This document shows, one piece after another, positions 24,341 to 34,042 of a DNA stretch of 64,000 nucleotides. This stretch comes from Burkholderia paludis (GTDB taxonomy: Bacteria > Pseudomonadota > Gammaproteobacteria > Burkholderiales > Burkholderiaceae), in contig NZ_JPGL01000006.1 in the NCBI RefSeq assembly GCF_000732615.1, forward strand, positions 124,001 to 188,000. Reading direction: 5' to 3'. Both the position numbers and the translations under genes were made by a program. Every line of letters starts with the position of its first letter. Positions within the stretch are counted from its first letter, which is position 1. The notes below the pieces were generated by a model. That model saw nothing but the letters and a program-made list of their open reading frames with translations, was not told the DNA's origin and made no database searches.

Positions 24341-26053
24341 ATGATGCTGAAGAACCCCGCCGCGAAGTACCGACCGTTTACGCCCGTCAACCTGCCGGAT
24401 CGCACGTGGCCGTCGCGCACGATCACGCAGGCCCCGATCTGGATGAGCACCGACCTGCGCGACGGCAACCAGTCGCTGTTCGAGCCGATGGACGCGGCGC
24501 GCAAGATGCGGATGTTCAAGATGCTGGTCGCGATCGGCTTCAAGGAGATCGAGGTGGCGTTCCCGTCGGCATCCGAGACCGACTTCAATTTCGTGCGCGA
24601 GCTGATCGAGGGCGGCCACATTCCGGACGACGTCACGATCGAGGTGCTCACGCAGGCGCGCGACGACCTGATCGAGCGCACCTTCGAATCGCTGCGCGGC
24701 GCAAAGCGCGCGATCGTGCACCTGTACAACGCGACCGCGCCGGAATTCCGCAAGATCGTGTTCGGTCTCGACCGCGATGGCGTGAAGCAGCTCGCGGTGA
24801 ACGCGGCGCGCACGATCAAGCGTTGCGCCGACGCCGCCACCGATACGCATTTCACGCTGCAGTACAGCCCGGAAACCTTCACCGCGACCGAGCTCGATTT
24901 CGCGAAGGAAGTCTGCGACGCCGTGTTCGACGTCTGGCAGCCGACGCCGGAGCACAAGGCGATCGTGAACCTGCCGGCGACCGTCGAAGTCGGCACGCCG
25001 AACTTCTACGCGGACCAGATCGAATGGATGCACCGCAACCTCGCGCGCCGCGACGCGCTGATCGTGTCCGTGCATCCGCACAACGACCGCGGCACCGCGG
25101 TCGCGGCGGCCGAGCTGGCGGTGATGGCCGGTGCGGACCGGATCGAGGGCTGCCTGTTCGGCAACGGCGAGCGCACCGGCAACGTCGATCTCGTCACGCT
25201 CGCGCTGAACCTGTACTCGCAGGGCGTCGATCCGGGCCTCGATTTCTCGCAGATCAACGAAGTCGCGCGCACGTCCGAGGAATGCACGCAGTTGCCGATC
25301 CATCCGCGCCATCCGTACGTCGGCGATCTCGTGTTCACCGCGTTCTCCGGCTCGCACCAGGATGCGATCAAGAAGGGCTTCGCGGTACAGAAACCCGACG
25401 CCGTCTGGGAAATGCCGTACCTGCCGATCGATCCGAGCGATGTCGGCCGTACGTACGACTCGATCATTCGCGTGAACAGCCAGTCGGGCAAGGGCGGCAT
25501 CGCGTACCTGCTCGAGCAGAGCTACGGCGTCGCGCTGCCGCGCCGCCTGCAGGTCGACTTCAGTGCGGCCGTGCAGCGCCTGACCGACAACAGCGGGCTC
25601 GAGGTGACGAGCGCGCAGATCTGGTCGCTGTTCCAGCAGGAATACGTGGAAGGCGATGCGCCGCTGCGTTACGTCGGCCATGAGCTGAGCGAGCGGGACG
25701 GCCGCGAGACGATCGTGCTGACCGCCGACGTGCACGGCGAGCGTCGCGTGCTGCGCGGCGAAGGCAACGGCCCGCTCGACGCGCTGATGCACGCGTTGCG
25801 TACGCCGCTGCGCATCCAGCATTACGAGGAGCGCGCGCTGTCGCAGGGCGCCGATGCGAAGGCGATCGCGATCGCGGAGCTGGCCGGCACGGGCGTGCGC
25901 GGCAGCGCGTTCGGCGTCGGCATCGACGCGAACCTGACGACGGCGTCGATCCGCGCGGTGATCAGCGGCGTCAACCGCGCGTATGCGCGCGCGGACGAAG
26001 CGGCACAGGCGACGTTTTTTGACGCGCATCGCGCGATGCAGGCAGTCGCGTAA
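24341..26053 (+). CDS. leuA: 2-isopropylmalate synthase
   Basis: A protein of 570 residues, the long LeuA form. It condenses 2-oxoisovalerate with acetyl-CoA in the first committed step of leucine synthesis. The HMGL-type TIM barrel shows the metal/substrate loop [17 protein letters not shown] (about 35-50), the [12 protein letters not shown] strand, [17 protein letters not shown] (metal-binding His pair) and the glycine-rich [21 protein letters not shown]. The C-terminal regulatory domain for leucine feedback (about 430-570) ends the protein. Two adjacent ATGs (24341, 24344) are possible starts. A leader peptide and attenuator lie upstream. The 3' end overlaps the convergent LysR gene by 83 bp. 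Confidence 0.95.
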   Translation: MMLKNPAAKYRPFTPVNLPDRTWPSRTITQAPIWMSTDLRDGNQSLFEPMDAARKMRMFKMLVAIGFKEIEVAFPSASETDFNFVRELIEGGHIPDDVTIEVLTQARDDLIERTFESLRGAKRAIVHLYNATAPEFRKIVFGLDRDGVKQLAVNAARTIKRCADAATDTHFTLQYSPETFTATELDFAKEVCDAVFDVWQPTPEHKAIVNLPATVEVGTPNFYADQIEWMHRNLARRDALIVSVHPHNDRGTAVAAAELAVMAGADRIEGCLFGNGERTGNVDLVTLALNLYSQGVDPGLDFSQINEVARTSEECTQLPIHPRHPYVGDLVFTAFSGSHQDAIKKGFAVQKPDAVWEMPYLPIDPSDVGRTYDSIIRVNSQSGKGGIAYLLEQSYGVALPRRLQVDFSAAVQRLTDNSGLEVTSAQIWSLFQQEYVEGDAPLRYVGHELSERDGRETIVLTADVHGERRVLRGEGNGPLDALMHALRTPLRIQHYEERALSQGADAKAIAIAELAGTGVRGSAFGVGIDANLTTASIRAVISGVNRAYARADEAAQATFFDAHRAMQAVA

Positions 26054-27026
26054 GCGGGGCGGCAGCGGCCGCGCCGGCGCTGGCCGGCGCGGCTGCCTCG
26101 CCTTCCCCGGCGTGGCCGCCGCGCACCCCGTCGAGCGCATTCCGCAGTTCCGTCTTCATGAAATCCACCCACGCGCGCGTCTTCGCGTCGAGATGCCGGC
26201 GTGACGGATACACCAGAAACACCCCCACCTCGTCCGCCCGGTAATCGGGCAGCACGCGCACCAGCGCGCCCGACCGCAGCCCGTCGTCCGCGACGAACGC
26301 CGGCAGCAGGCCGATTCCCGCGCCTTCCCGCACCGCGATCGCGAGCGACGCCGCGACGTCGGCCGTCATCGAAGGTTCGAACGCGATCGTCTCCGCCTCC
26401 GTGCCGCGCGTGAGGGTCCACTCGCGCGCCGGGTACGCGGGCGCAACCAGTTGCAGGCAGCGATGCCGCGCGAGCGCGCGCGGCGCGTCCGGCATCCCGT
26501 GGCGCTCGACATACGCGGGCGCCGCGCACAGCACGTTGCCGATCCGCCCGACGTCGATCGCCACCTGATCGGAGCTGGGCAGGCTCGGCATCGCGACCAC
26601 CGCGACGTCGTAGCTGTCGCGGATCAGGTCCGGCACCTGCGGCGCGAGCGTCAGGTCGACGCTGACGTCCGGATAGCGCGCCTGGAAGCGCGCGACGAGC
26701 GGAATCACGAAGCGGTTCGCGATGCTGGCGCTGCAGTGCGCGCGCAGCCGGCCGTGCGGATGCAGCCGCGCGCCGCGTGCCTCGCGTTCGCTCGCATCGA
26801 CGGCGAGCGTGATGTCGCGTGCGCGCGCCAGATAGCGTTCGCCGGCCTCGGTCAGGCACATCGAGCGCGTCGTGCGGTTCAGCAGCCGGATGCCGAGATG
26901 CGTTTCCAGCGATGCGATCGTGCGGCTGACGTACGCGGTCGTGAGGTTGAGCCGTTTGCCGGTTTCGGTGAAGGTGCCCGCATCGGCGAGCGTGACGAAA
27001 ACCTGCATGCTTTGAATCAGATCCAT
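25971..27026 (-). CDS. LysR family regulator with run-on C terminus
   Basis: A protein of 351 residues. The N-terminal winged HTH (about 1-60, [43 protein letters not shown]) and the substrate-binding domain (about 90-295) are typical. The last ~45 residues are Ala/Pro/Arg-rich, unlike the family, and their DNA is the antisense of the leuA 3' end. Most LysR proteins of this type end near residue 300-310, so an ancestral stop was probably lost and the frame runs on into leuA. ATG 27026 is the family start. The next gene upstream (AraC type, 27140) is on the same strand. Confidence 0.85.
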   Translation of the reverse strand: MDLIQSMQVFVTLADAGTFTETGKRLNLTTAYVSRTIASLETHLGIRLLNRTTRSMCLTEAGERYLARARDITLAVDASEREARGARLHPHGRLRAHCSASIANRFVIPLVARFQARYPDVSVDLTLAPQVPDLIRDSYDVAVVAMPSLPSSDQVAIDVGRIGNVLCAAPAYVERHGMPDAPRALARHRCLQLVAPAYPAREWTLTRGTEAETIAFEPSMTADVAASLAIAVREGAGIGLLPAFVADDGLRSGALVRVLPDYRADEVGVFLVYPSRRHLDAKTRAWVDFMKTELRNALDGVRGGHAGEGEAAAPASAGAAAAAPLTRLPASRDARQKTSPVPLRPRAHTRG

Positions 27027-27139
27027 CGGCGTGGCGGGCGCGTGGCGCCGGTGTCGTGCGATGCCGCTACTGTAGCGAGCGGCGGGTCGCGCCGCGCACG
27101 CGCGTATGCGCTCGATCGTCGCGAAACGGACAGTGCGGT

Positions 27140-27913
27140 TCAGCGCCGCCGGAAGTATTCGCTCGGAGGCACGCCGAGCGCCTTGCGGAACATCGCCGCG
27201 AACGCACTGGGGCTGTCGTAGCCGTGCTCGAGCGCGAGCTCGAGGATCGGCGTACCGGCGGCCAGGCGCGGCAGGCTCAGCAGCAGACGCGCATGGCGGC
27301 ACCACGCGCCATGCGTCATGCCCGTTTCACGCTTGAAGGCGCGCGCGAGCGTGCGCTCGTTCATGTGCGCGTCGCGCGCCCACGACTGCAGCGTGACGAC
27401 CGACGACGGTTCATGGATGAGCCGCGTGCACAGCGCGGCGAGCGCCGGATGGCGCGGCATCGGCACATGCAGCGACAGCAACGGCGCGATTTCGATTTCG
27501 TCGAGGATCAGCGCGAGCACGCGTCCCGCACGATGCGAAAGGTCGTAGTCGGCCGGCAGTTCGCATGCGGTCACGATCAGTTCGCGCAGCAACGTGCCGA
27601 CCTCGATCACGCGGCACGCGTCCGGCAGGCTCGGCCGCACTTCGCGTGCGACGAACACCGAGCGCATCTGCACGTCGCCGGCCATCCGGATCTCGTGCTG
27701 CGTGCCGGCCGGCACCCACACCGCGCGCCCTGTCGGCACCACCCAGCTGCCGGCATCCGCATGCACGAGCATCACGCCGGAAATGGCGTGAATCAGCTGG
27801 CCATGCTGGTGCGAATGCGGCGGATACAGGACGCCGGACGCCGCGTCGGACGCGACGACCGCGATCTGCTTGTGCTTGTCCTTGCGCTCGAGCGCGCTGA
27901 AAAATGGGTCCAC
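27140..27913 (-). CDS. AraC family regulator with cupin sensor domain
   Basis: A protein of 257 residues. The N-terminal cupin (about 25-100, SGVLYPPHSHQHGQLIHAISG, WVPAGTQHEIRMAG) is followed by the AraC DNA-binding domain (about 155-257, LQSWARDAHMNERTLARAFKRETG and ILELALEHGYDSPSAFAAMFRKALG). GTG 27913 is chosen because AAAAGGA lies just upstream, the family-like sequence VDPFFSAL starts there, and it leaves 98 bp to the divergent efflux gene. An in-frame ATG at 27979 would leave only 32 bp. It is the likely regulator of the NodT-EmrA-EmrB operon. Confidence 0.85.
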   Translation of the reverse strand: MDPFFSALERKDKHKQIAVVASDAASGVLYPPHSHQHGQLIHAISGVMLVHADAGSWVVPTGRAVWVPAGTQHEIRMAGDVQMRSVFVAREVRPSLPDACRVIEVGTLLRELIVTACELPADYDLSHRAGRVLALILDEIEIAPLLSLHVPMPRHPALAALCTRLIHEPSSVVTLQSWARDAHMNERTLARAFKRETGMTHGAWCRHARLLLSLPRLAAGTPILELALEHGYDSPSAFAAMFRKALGVPPSEYFRRR

Positions 27914-28011
27914 GTGTCCTTTTCTCGACGACGAATGCGCTTTGCGCGCGAGATCGACCGAATGGGTCGAAATTACCATAGGTCCACCGTTTGCTCGACT
28001 GTCATTGCACG
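27914..28011. promoter_or_regulatory. divergent promoter of efflux operon and AraC gene
   Basis: A 98-bp gap between divergent starts. It contains a small dyad CGACC (27955-27959) / GGTCG (27965-27969) near the middle, a weak operator candidate. No clear hexamers picked out. Confidence 0.35.
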
Positions 28012-29466
28012 ATGCGCGCCTCGCCATTTCCTCCGGTTTCCCTCCGTCTGTCCGTTGCCGCCGCGCTGCTGAGCGCCGCGGCGCTCGCCGCCTGCTCGGT
28101 CGGCCCCCCGTACCGGCCGCCCGTGGCCGACGCGGTGCGCGCGGCGCCGTTCGATGCGGCGGCCGATGCGCCTGTCGCGTCCGGCGGCACGTTGCCCGAC
28201 CGCTGGTGGCAACTGTTCGACGATCCGGCGCTGGACGCGCTCGTGCGCGAAGCGCTCGCGCAGAACCGCGATCTCGCGGTGGCGGCGGCACGCGTGGCGC
28301 GGGCGCGGGCCGTGCTCGACGAAGCGGATGCCGCGCGGTTGCCCGATACGACGGCCGGCTTCGGCGTCGACTACGGCAAGCACGCGCCCGACCAGATCGC
28401 CGCGAGCGCGAAGGGGACCGATGCGCGTACGCGCTGGGGGTTCGCGCCGTCGTTCGCGGTGTCGTGGGAAGTCGATCTGTGGGGGCGTGTCGGTCATCTC
28501 GTCGACGCCGCGCGCGCCGATTCGGAGGCCGTGCAGGCCGCGTCCGACGCGATGCGCGTGGCGGTGGCCGCCGAGACGACGGCCGCCTATGCGCAGGCCT
28601 GTGCGTACGGCGAGCGGGTCGACGTGGCCGAGCGTTCGGTCGCGATCGCCGACCGGCTCGCCGCGTTGACCGAGCGGCAGCGCGCGCACGGTCTCGTGTC
28701 CGACCTGGAAGTCGCGCGATCGCGCGCGTTTGCCGACGATACGCGCGCCGAACTGCCGGCGCTCGCGGGTGCGCGCCGCGCCGCGTTGTATGAACTGGCC
28801 GTGCTGACCGGACAGGCGCCCGGCGCAATTCCCGATGCAGCCGCGCGCTGTCATGCGACGCCCGCGCTCGCGCGGCCGTTCCCGGTCGGCGACGGCGCGG
28901 CGCTGCTCCGTCGCCGCCCCGATCTGCGCGAAAGCGAGCGCCGGCTCGTCGCATCGAATGCGCGAATCGGCGTTGCGACGGCCGAACTGTATCCGTCGAT
29001 CGTGCTGGGCGGCTCGGTGAACTGGCTGTCGACGAGCGGCGCACCGTCGTCGCTCGGCGACAAGTACGCGATCGCCTGGGGCGTCGGGCCGTTGATCACG
29101 TGGCGCTTCCCGAATCTCGCGGCGAGCCGCGCGCAACTTGCGCAGGCGCGCGCCGACGATGCCGCCGCGCGCGCGTCGTTCGATGCGCAGGTGCTGCGCG
29201 CATTGAAGGAAACCGAGCAGGCGCTGGCGCGCTATGGCGCCGAGTGGCGCCGCAAGTCCGCGCTCGAGACCGCGCGTGCGGAACACGCACGCGCTTACCG
29301 GCTGGCCGAACTGAACTACGACGCGGGCGCGCTGGATTTCCTCGGCGTGCTCGACGCGCAGCGCAGCCTCGTTACGGTCGATGCGGCGCTTGCCGCGTCG
29401 ACGCAGCAGGTCGCGCTCGATCAGGTGGCCGTCTTCAAGGCACTGGGGGGCGGCTGGCAGCCCTAG
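28012..29466 (+). CDS. outer-membrane efflux lipoprotein, NodT/OprM type
   Basis: A protein of 484 residues. A lipoprotein signal (hydrophobic SVAAALLSAAALAAC with lipobox LAAC) is followed by the standard VGPPYRPP opening of NodT-type channel proteins. The duplicated alpha-helical hairpin organisation is visible, with WWQLFDDPALDALVREALAQNRDLAVA and, in the second half, LRRRPDLRESERRLVASNARIGVATAELYPSI. It forms the trimeric outer-membrane exit of a tripartite pump. ATG 28012 starts the signal peptide. The membrane fusion gene follows after 47 nt. Confidence 0.92.
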   Translation: MRASPFPPVSLRLSVAAALLSAAALAACSVGPPYRPPVADAVRAAPFDAAADAPVASGGTLPDRWWQLFDDPALDALVREALAQNRDLAVAAARVARARAVLDEADAARLPDTTAGFGVDYGKHAPDQIAASAKGTDARTRWGFAPSFAVSWEVDLWGRVGHLVDAARADSEAVQAASDAMRVAVAAETTAAYAQACAYGERVDVAERSVAIADRLAALTERQRAHGLVSDLEVARSRAFADDTRAELPALAGARRAALYELAVLTGQAPGAIPDAAARCHATPALARPFPVGDGAALLRRRPDLRESERRLVASNARIGVATAELYPSIVLGGSVNWLSTSGAPSSLGDKYAIAWGVGPLITWRFPNLAASRAQLAQARADDAAARASFDAQVLRALKETEQALARYGAEWRRKSALETARAEHARAYRLAELNYDAGALDFLGVLDAQRSLVTVDAALAASTQQVALDQVAVFKALGGGWQP

Positions 29467-29513
29467 CCGGCCGTTTGTCAATCCGTACGCAATCAACCAT
29501 TCCGATTCCGATC

Positions 29514-30632
29514 ATGAGCACCACAGCCGTACCCGAGAAATCAGCCCGCTTCGCGCGGCGCCACTGGATCGCCGCGGGCGCCTTCATCGCCATCGTCGCG
29601 CTTGCCGGGTTCGGCTGGCGCTGGTGGACGGTCGGCCGCTTCATCGAACACACCGACGACGCGTACGTGCGCGCCGACATCGTGACCGTCAGCCCGCGTG
29701 TGGCCGGCTATGTCGCGCGGGTGGCCGTCGACGACAACCAGCCCGTGAAGCGCGGCGACGTGCTCGTCACGCTCGACGATCGCGACTATCGCGCGAAGCT
29801 CGACGATGCGCAGGCGGCCGTCGCCGCCGCCGATGCGACGTTGCAGGCCGAGGAAGCCGCGGCCGCGACGCTCGACGCCCAGGTCGGCCAGCAGCGCAGC
29901 GTGATCGAGCAGGCGCAGGCCGACGCGGCCGCCGCGCGCGCCGAGGCCGCGCGGCGCGATGCCGATGCGGCGCGCTACCGGCAGTTGCTCGCCGAATCGG
30001 CCGCCAGCGGCCAGCGCTGGGAACAGGCGCACGCCGATGCGCTGAAGGCGCGCGCGGAGCTGGCCCGCGCGAGCGCGGCCGTGCACGCGCAGGACGACCA
30101 GCAGACGGTGCTGCGCCGGCGGCGCGCACAGAGCACGGCCGCGATCGAACAGGCGCGTGCGCGGCTCGCGGCGTCGCGCGCGAAGCTCGCGCTGGCGCAG
30201 CTCGATCTCGAGCACACGGTGATCCGCGCGACGCGCGACGGCACGATCGGCCAGCGCGCGGTGCGCGCGGGCCAGTATGTCGAGGTCGGGATGCCGCTGC
30301 TCGCGGTCGTGCCGCTGCGCGACGTGTACGTCGTCGCGAATTTCAAGGAGACGCAGCTCGGCGCGATGCACGACGGCCAGCCGGTCGAGATCGACGTCGA
30401 TACCTATTCGGGCCGCACGCTGCACGGCCGCGTGCTCGGCCTTGCGCCCGGCTCGGGCGCCGAATTCGCGCTGCTGCCGCCCGACAATGCGACCGGCAAC
30501 TTCACGAAGATCGTGCAGCGCGTGCCCGTGAAGATCCGGCTCGATGCGCCGCCGCCGGGCCTCGTGCTGCGGCCCGGCATGTCGGTGATCGCGCGCGTCG
30601 ACACGCGCGGTGAACCGGGAGCCGGATCGTGA
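29514..30632 (+). CDS. membrane fusion protein, EmrA/HlyD family
   Basis: A protein of 372 residues with one N-terminal membrane anchor (about 19-37). The lipoyl-like half follows (YVRADIVTVSPRVAGYVARVAVDDNQPVKRGDVLVTLDDRDY), then a long alanine-rich coiled-coil hairpin (about 85-215). The second lipoyl half and beta-barrel come next (HTVIRATRDGTIGQRAVRAGQYV, VVANFKETQLGAMHDGQPVEI). It links the inner-membrane transporter to the NodT-type channel. Its TGA overlaps the GTG of the next gene (GTGA), so the two are translationally coupled. Confidence 0.92.
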   Translation: MSTTAVPEKSARFARRHWIAAGAFIAIVALAGFGWRWWTVGRFIEHTDDAYVRADIVTVSPRVAGYVARVAVDDNQPVKRGDVLVTLDDRDYRAKLDDAQAAVAAADATLQAEEAAAATLDAQVGQQRSVIEQAQADAAAARAEAARRDADAARYRQLLAESAASGQRWEQAHADALKARAELARASAAVHAQDDQQTVLRRRRAQSTAAIEQARARLAASRAKLALAQLDLEHTVIRATRDGTIGQRAVRAGQYVEVGMPLLAVVPLRDVYVVANFKETQLGAMHDGQPVEIDVDTYSGRTLHGRVLGLAPGSGAEFALLPPDNATGNFTKIVQRVPVKIRLDAPPPGLVLRPGMSVIARVDTRGEPGAGS

Positions 30633-32221
30633 CGGCCGCGACGACACCGGCCGCGCAGGCCGCGCGGGAGGACGAAGTCTCGCTGCGCGCATGGGTCGCG
30701 GTGCTCGGCGGCGTGTTCGGCTGCTTCATGGCGGGGATGAACGTGCACGTGACGAACGCGTCGCTGCCGGACATTCGCGGCTCGCTGGGTGCGAGCTTCG
30801 AGGAAGGTTCGTGGATCTCGACGGCGTACCTCGTCGCCGAGATCGTCGTGATCCCGCTCACCGGCTGGCTCGTGCAGGTGTTCTCCGCGCGCCGCGTGCT
30901 GCTCGTCGGCGCGACAGGCTTCCTCGCGTTCTCGATCGCGTGCTCGGTCGCGCCGACGATCTCGTCGATGATCGTCGCGCGCGCGCTGCAGGGGGCGTTC
31001 GGCGGCGTGCTGATTCCGCTGTCGTTCCAGCTGATCGTCACCGAGTTGCCGCCGTCGAAGCATCCGCTCGGCATGGCGCTGTTCGCGGTCGCGAACAACG
31101 TTGCGCAGGCGGCCGGGCCGTCGCTCGGCGGCTGGCTCACCGACATGTATTCGTGGCGCTGGATTTTCTATCTGCAGATCCCGCCCGCGATCGCGCTGAT
31201 CGCGGCGATCGCGTGGGCGATCCGTCCGGTGCCCGTGCAGTTGTCGAAGCTGCGCCAGGCCGACTGGTTCGGGATCGCGACGATGGCGATCGGCTTGAGC
31301 GCGTTGCAGATCGTGCTGGAGGAGGGCGGGCGCAAGGACTGGTTCGCATCCAGCCTGATCGTCGAGCTGTCGATCGTCGCGCTGATGGGGCTCGTCGCGT
31401 TCGTCGCGATCGAGCTGCGGCGCAAGGCGCCGTTCATCAACCTGCGGCTGCTCGGCCGCTACAACTTCGGGATCGCGAGCCTGATGCAGTTCCTGTTCGG
31501 CGCGGTGGTGTTCGGCGTCGTGTTTCTCGTGCCGAACTACTTCGCCGAGCTGCACGGCTACAGCGCGCGCGACATCGGCCTCGCGATGATTCCGTACGGA
31601 CTCGTGCAGTTCGTGATGTCGTTCCTGACACCGCCGCTGATGCGCCGCACGAGCCCGCGCACGACGATCGTGCTCGGCTTCGTGCTCGTCGCGGCCGGCT
31701 GCCTGATGAACATCCACCTGACCGCCGACGCCGCGTCGAACGTGATCGTGCCGTCGCTCGTCGTGCGCGGGATCGGGCAGTCGCTCGTCGTGATCGCGCT
31801 GTCGGTGATGGCCGTCGACGGGATCGAGAAGGCGCAGCTCGGGTCGGCGTCCGGCGTGTTCAACATGGTGCGCAACGTCGGCGGCGCGATCGGCATCGCG
31901 GTGGCGAGCCAGATCGTCGTCGAGCGGCAGAAGCTGCACGCGATGCGGATCGGCGAGGCGGTGACGCCGTTTTCGGCGGCGTTCCAGGAGCGCATGGCGA
32001 CGCTCGCGCGGCTGCTGGCGCGCGTGCATGTGCCGCGTGGCGACGCACTGCCGGGCGCGGCGACCGGCGGCGTGCACGAGCTGGCACTCGCGCTCGTGAA
32101 CCAGCGCGTGATGCGGGAGGCGCTGCTGATGGCGTATAGCGATACGTTCCTGATCGCGGGCGTGGCGATGGCGGGATGTACGGTGGCGGCGTTCGCGCTG
32201 AAGGGGAAAAAGAAAGCGTGA
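30629..32221 (+). CDS. EmrB/QacA (DHA2) family MFS drug efflux transporter
   Basis: A protein of 530 residues with 14 predicted membrane segments, the DHA2 layout. Motifs: MNVHVTNASLPDIRGSLG in TM1 (the D-x-T/N-x-V-N-x-A-L-P type pattern), SWISTAYLVAEIVVIPLTGWL in TM2, and the antiporter motif region PSLGGWLTDMYSWRWIFYLQIP. It exports hydrophobic toxicants by proton antiport. Start GTG 30629 overlaps the emrA-type stop. With the two genes before it this makes a complete tripartite efflux pump; the substrate is unknown. Confidence 0.92.
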   Translation: MTAATTPAAQAAREDEVSLRAWVAVLGGVFGCFMAGMNVHVTNASLPDIRGSLGASFEEGSWISTAYLVAEIVVIPLTGWLVQVFSARRVLLVGATGFLAFSIACSVAPTISSMIVARALQGAFGGVLIPLSFQLIVTELPPSKHPLGMALFAVANNVAQAAGPSLGGWLTDMYSWRWIFYLQIPPAIALIAAIAWAIRPVPVQLSKLRQADWFGIATMAIGLSALQIVLEEGGRKDWFASSLIVELSIVALMGLVAFVAIELRRKAPFINLRLLGRYNFGIASLMQFLFGAVVFGVVFLVPNYFAELHGYSARDIGLAMIPYGLVQFVMSFLTPPLMRRTSPRTTIVLGFVLVAAGCLMNIHLTADAASNVIVPSLVVRGIGQSLVVIALSVMAVDGIEKAQLGSASGVFNMVRNVGGAIGIAVASQIVVERQKLHAMRIGEAVTPFSAAFQERMATLARLLARVHVPRGDALPGAATGGVHELALALVNQRVMREALLMAYSDTFLIAGVAMAGCTVAAFALKGKKKA

Positions 32222-32340
32222 TGGGGACGGACACCCGTTATCGAGGCCTGACATACCTGACAGGCGAAGAAATCCTGCAATGGGCGTATCTTTCACGCGG
32301 CGCAGGCGGGACGACCGGCCTGCGGCCGATATCGTGAGCC

Positions 32341-32363
32341 AGGCCGGCGCAGGTCGCCGGCCT
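32341..32363 (+). repeat. 9-bp hairpin after the efflux operon
   Basis: AGGCCGGCG / CGCCGGCCT with a 5-nt loop, 120 bp past the last efflux gene and upstream of the 134-residue hypothetical. No T-run follows, so it may only pause transcription or stabilise the mRNA 3' end. Confidence 0.4.
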
Positions 32364-32482
32364 GTCGTTCGTGGTGGCCACGCGCGCCAGGGTCGCGCAG
32401 ATCCGCGCTGCAGGCCGCCCGCTCTCCGTGGTCCTTGTCCATTCAACCGGCCCGTTGTCGGGCTCATCGCGAGGAAAGCGTC

Positions 32483-32887
32483 ATGACGAAACCCGATTCC
32501 CTGAAAGGCGACATCAAGGAGCAAGCTCAGGATGCCGATCGCCACAACCTGGCGCGACCCGCCGCGAACGGCGCGCTGTGGGCGCGCGGGCTGACGACGC
32601 AGCGGGTGGCCGACCTGTTCCGGACGCAGCGGGGCCTGCCGGGGCACTGGATGCAGATCCAGAACGAGGTCAACGCCGGGAACCGTTATTTCTATGGCGT
32701 CCAGAACGGCCACCAGACGACCGACGAAGGCAAGGAGCTGATCCGCTGGATCGCCGACGCGGTGATCAGCGCCGCACAGCGCGCGGACTTCGATTTTCCG
32801 TTGCAGCAGCTTCAATTCACGGCCGATACGGGGTGGCTGAAGCTGCAGCGCGTGTCGGGGCGCGTGATGGTGTTGTCGCGGCCCTGA
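32483..32887 (+). CDS. conserved-looking hypothetical protein, 134 residues
   Basis: I do not recognise this protein. The ATG at 32483 has a strong GAGGAAAG ribosome binding site, and amino acid composition is balanced rather than Arg/Pro-rich, so it is probably real. It is soluble-looking, with no signal peptide or membrane segment. A charged N terminus is followed by WARGLTTQRVADLFRTQRG, which could be a helix-turn-helix-like element, then HQTTDEGKELIRWIADAVISAAQRA (amphipathic helices). It stands alone between the efflux operon and a minus-strand fragment. Confidence 0.6.
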   Translation: MTKPDSLKGDIKEQAQDADRHNLARPAANGALWARGLTTQRVADLFRTQRGLPGHWMQIQNEVNAGNRYFYGVQNGHQTTDEGKELIRWIADAVISAAQRADFDFPLQQLQFTADTGWLKLQRVSGRVMVLSRP

Positions 32888-33052
32888 GCGCCGATCCGGC
32901 GCATCGTCGAAACCCGGGGCGATCGGTACGCTGCCGGTGCGCCGAGGATGATTGTTGCGGGCTGGCGCGGTGCGCCCGCTCGCCGGTGACGGGCGTCCGG
33001 CGGCGGCCGGGGCCGGACGCTACGCACGGCTTTTCGTTGATTCCGCCGGCCG

Positions 33053-33262
33053 TCAGACTGACACCGCGATGCCTGCCGAACGCGGTGGCCCCGCCGGTCG
33101 CACGACGATTTCCACATGCCGGCCCAGCGACGCGAGCGTCTGCATCAGCAGTTCCAGCGAAACGTTCCGGAGCCTTTCGCGTTGCTCGGGCGTGACGACC
33201 GGCCGGGCCATCTCCGCGAGCGCCGCCGCCTCGTCTTCGTTCAGGCCGCGCGAGGATGTCAT
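33053..33262 (-). CDS. small protein resembling the C-terminal half of an XRE-type antitoxin
   Basis: A frame of 69 residues. The part LRNVSLELLMQTLASLGRHVEIVVRPA looks like the tail of HTH_37/HigA-like small regulators (a leucine-rich helix, then LGxxVxIxVxP). The preceding ~30 residues do not show a complete helix-turn-helix. It may be a decayed remnant of a toxin-antitoxin antitoxin; no toxin gene is adjacent. The start at 33262 is uncertain. Confidence 0.4.
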   Translation of the reverse strand: MTSSRGLNEDEAAALAEMARPVVTPEQRERLRNVSLELLMQTLASLGRHVEIVVRPAGPPRSAGIAVSV

Positions 33263-33332
33263 GGGCGTCGCGCCGTTGCCGGCCGAACCTGCGCGGGAAC
33301 GCCGCCGCGCTTTCCGCCGCGCCGGCCGCGAC

Positions 33333-33932
33333 TCATGCGTGCAGCGCATCCATCTGCCGGCGTGCGTTCGCGAGCCCCGTTTCGAAGCCGTACGGCTTCA
33401 TGTCGAGCCCTTCCGCATAGACGAATTCCACGTCGGCGATGCCCATCAAGCCAAGCACGGCACGCAGGTACGGCGTGACCGCATCCGTTTCCTGGCCGAC
33501 GTGCACGCCGCCGCGCGAGCTGAACACGATCGCGCTGATGCCTTCGACGAGCCCCACCGGATAGGTCTCCGTGTACCGGAACGTGACGCGTGCGCGCGCG
33601 ACGAGGTCGAACCAGTTCTTCAACTGGGTCGGCACGTTGAGGTTGTACATCGGCGCGCCGATCAGCAGCAGGTCGCTGTCCTTGAGTTCGGCAATCAGTG
33701 CGTCGGACAACACGATGGCGCGCTGCGCACGCGCGCTCGGATCGGCCGCGCCGCGCAGCGCGTGAAACAGTTCGCTGTCGAGCATCGGCAGGTCGGCATC
33801 GACGAGATTGCGCACGATCACGTCGTCGGCATGGCCGTTGGCCTGGCGCCGGGCCAGGAACGTGTCGATCAGCGCGCCCGTGTGCGACTGGCTGCCGTTG
33901 ATGCTGGATTTGAGGACGAGGATCCTGGCCAT
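33333..33932 (-). CDS. azoR: FMN-dependent NADH-azoreductase
   Basis: A protein of 199 residues of the flavodoxin-like AzoR family, which reduces azo dyes and quinones with NADH and FMN. Visible are the phosphate loop LVLKSSINGSQSHTG, the flavin-contacting APMYNLNVPTQLKNWFD and the SSRGGVHVG loop. Length and motifs match the family. ATG 33932 begins at MARILVLKSS. It is divergent from a LysR regulator by 110 bp, the classic arrangement for regulator-controlled azoR. Confidence 0.92.
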   Translation of the reverse strand: MARILVLKSSINGSQSHTGALIDTFLARRQANGHADDVIVRNLVDADLPMLDSELFHALRGAADPSARAQRAIVLSDALIAELKDSDLLLIGAPMYNLNVPTQLKNWFDLVARARVTFRYTETYPVGLVEGISAIVFSSRGGVHVGQETDAVTPYLRAVLGLMGIADVEFVYAEGLDMKPYGFETGLANARRQMDALHA

Positions 33933-34042
33933 ACGGCGTGCTCCGTTGCGAAGGTGAAGACGGGAATCGATCCTAGCATTCACTTTTTGTCGCCAGAAGC
34001 GATAAGATCGACGCACTGTGTAGCGTATTTATCCCCAATTGC
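33933..34042. promoter_or_regulatory. azoR/LysR divergent promoter region
   Basis: A 110-bp gap, AT-richer than its surroundings. It contains a short dyad TCGC-N5-GCGA (33990-34002) flanked by T and A at a spacing like the T-N11-A core of LysR sites. This is a candidate operator for the adjacent regulator. Confidence 0.4.
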
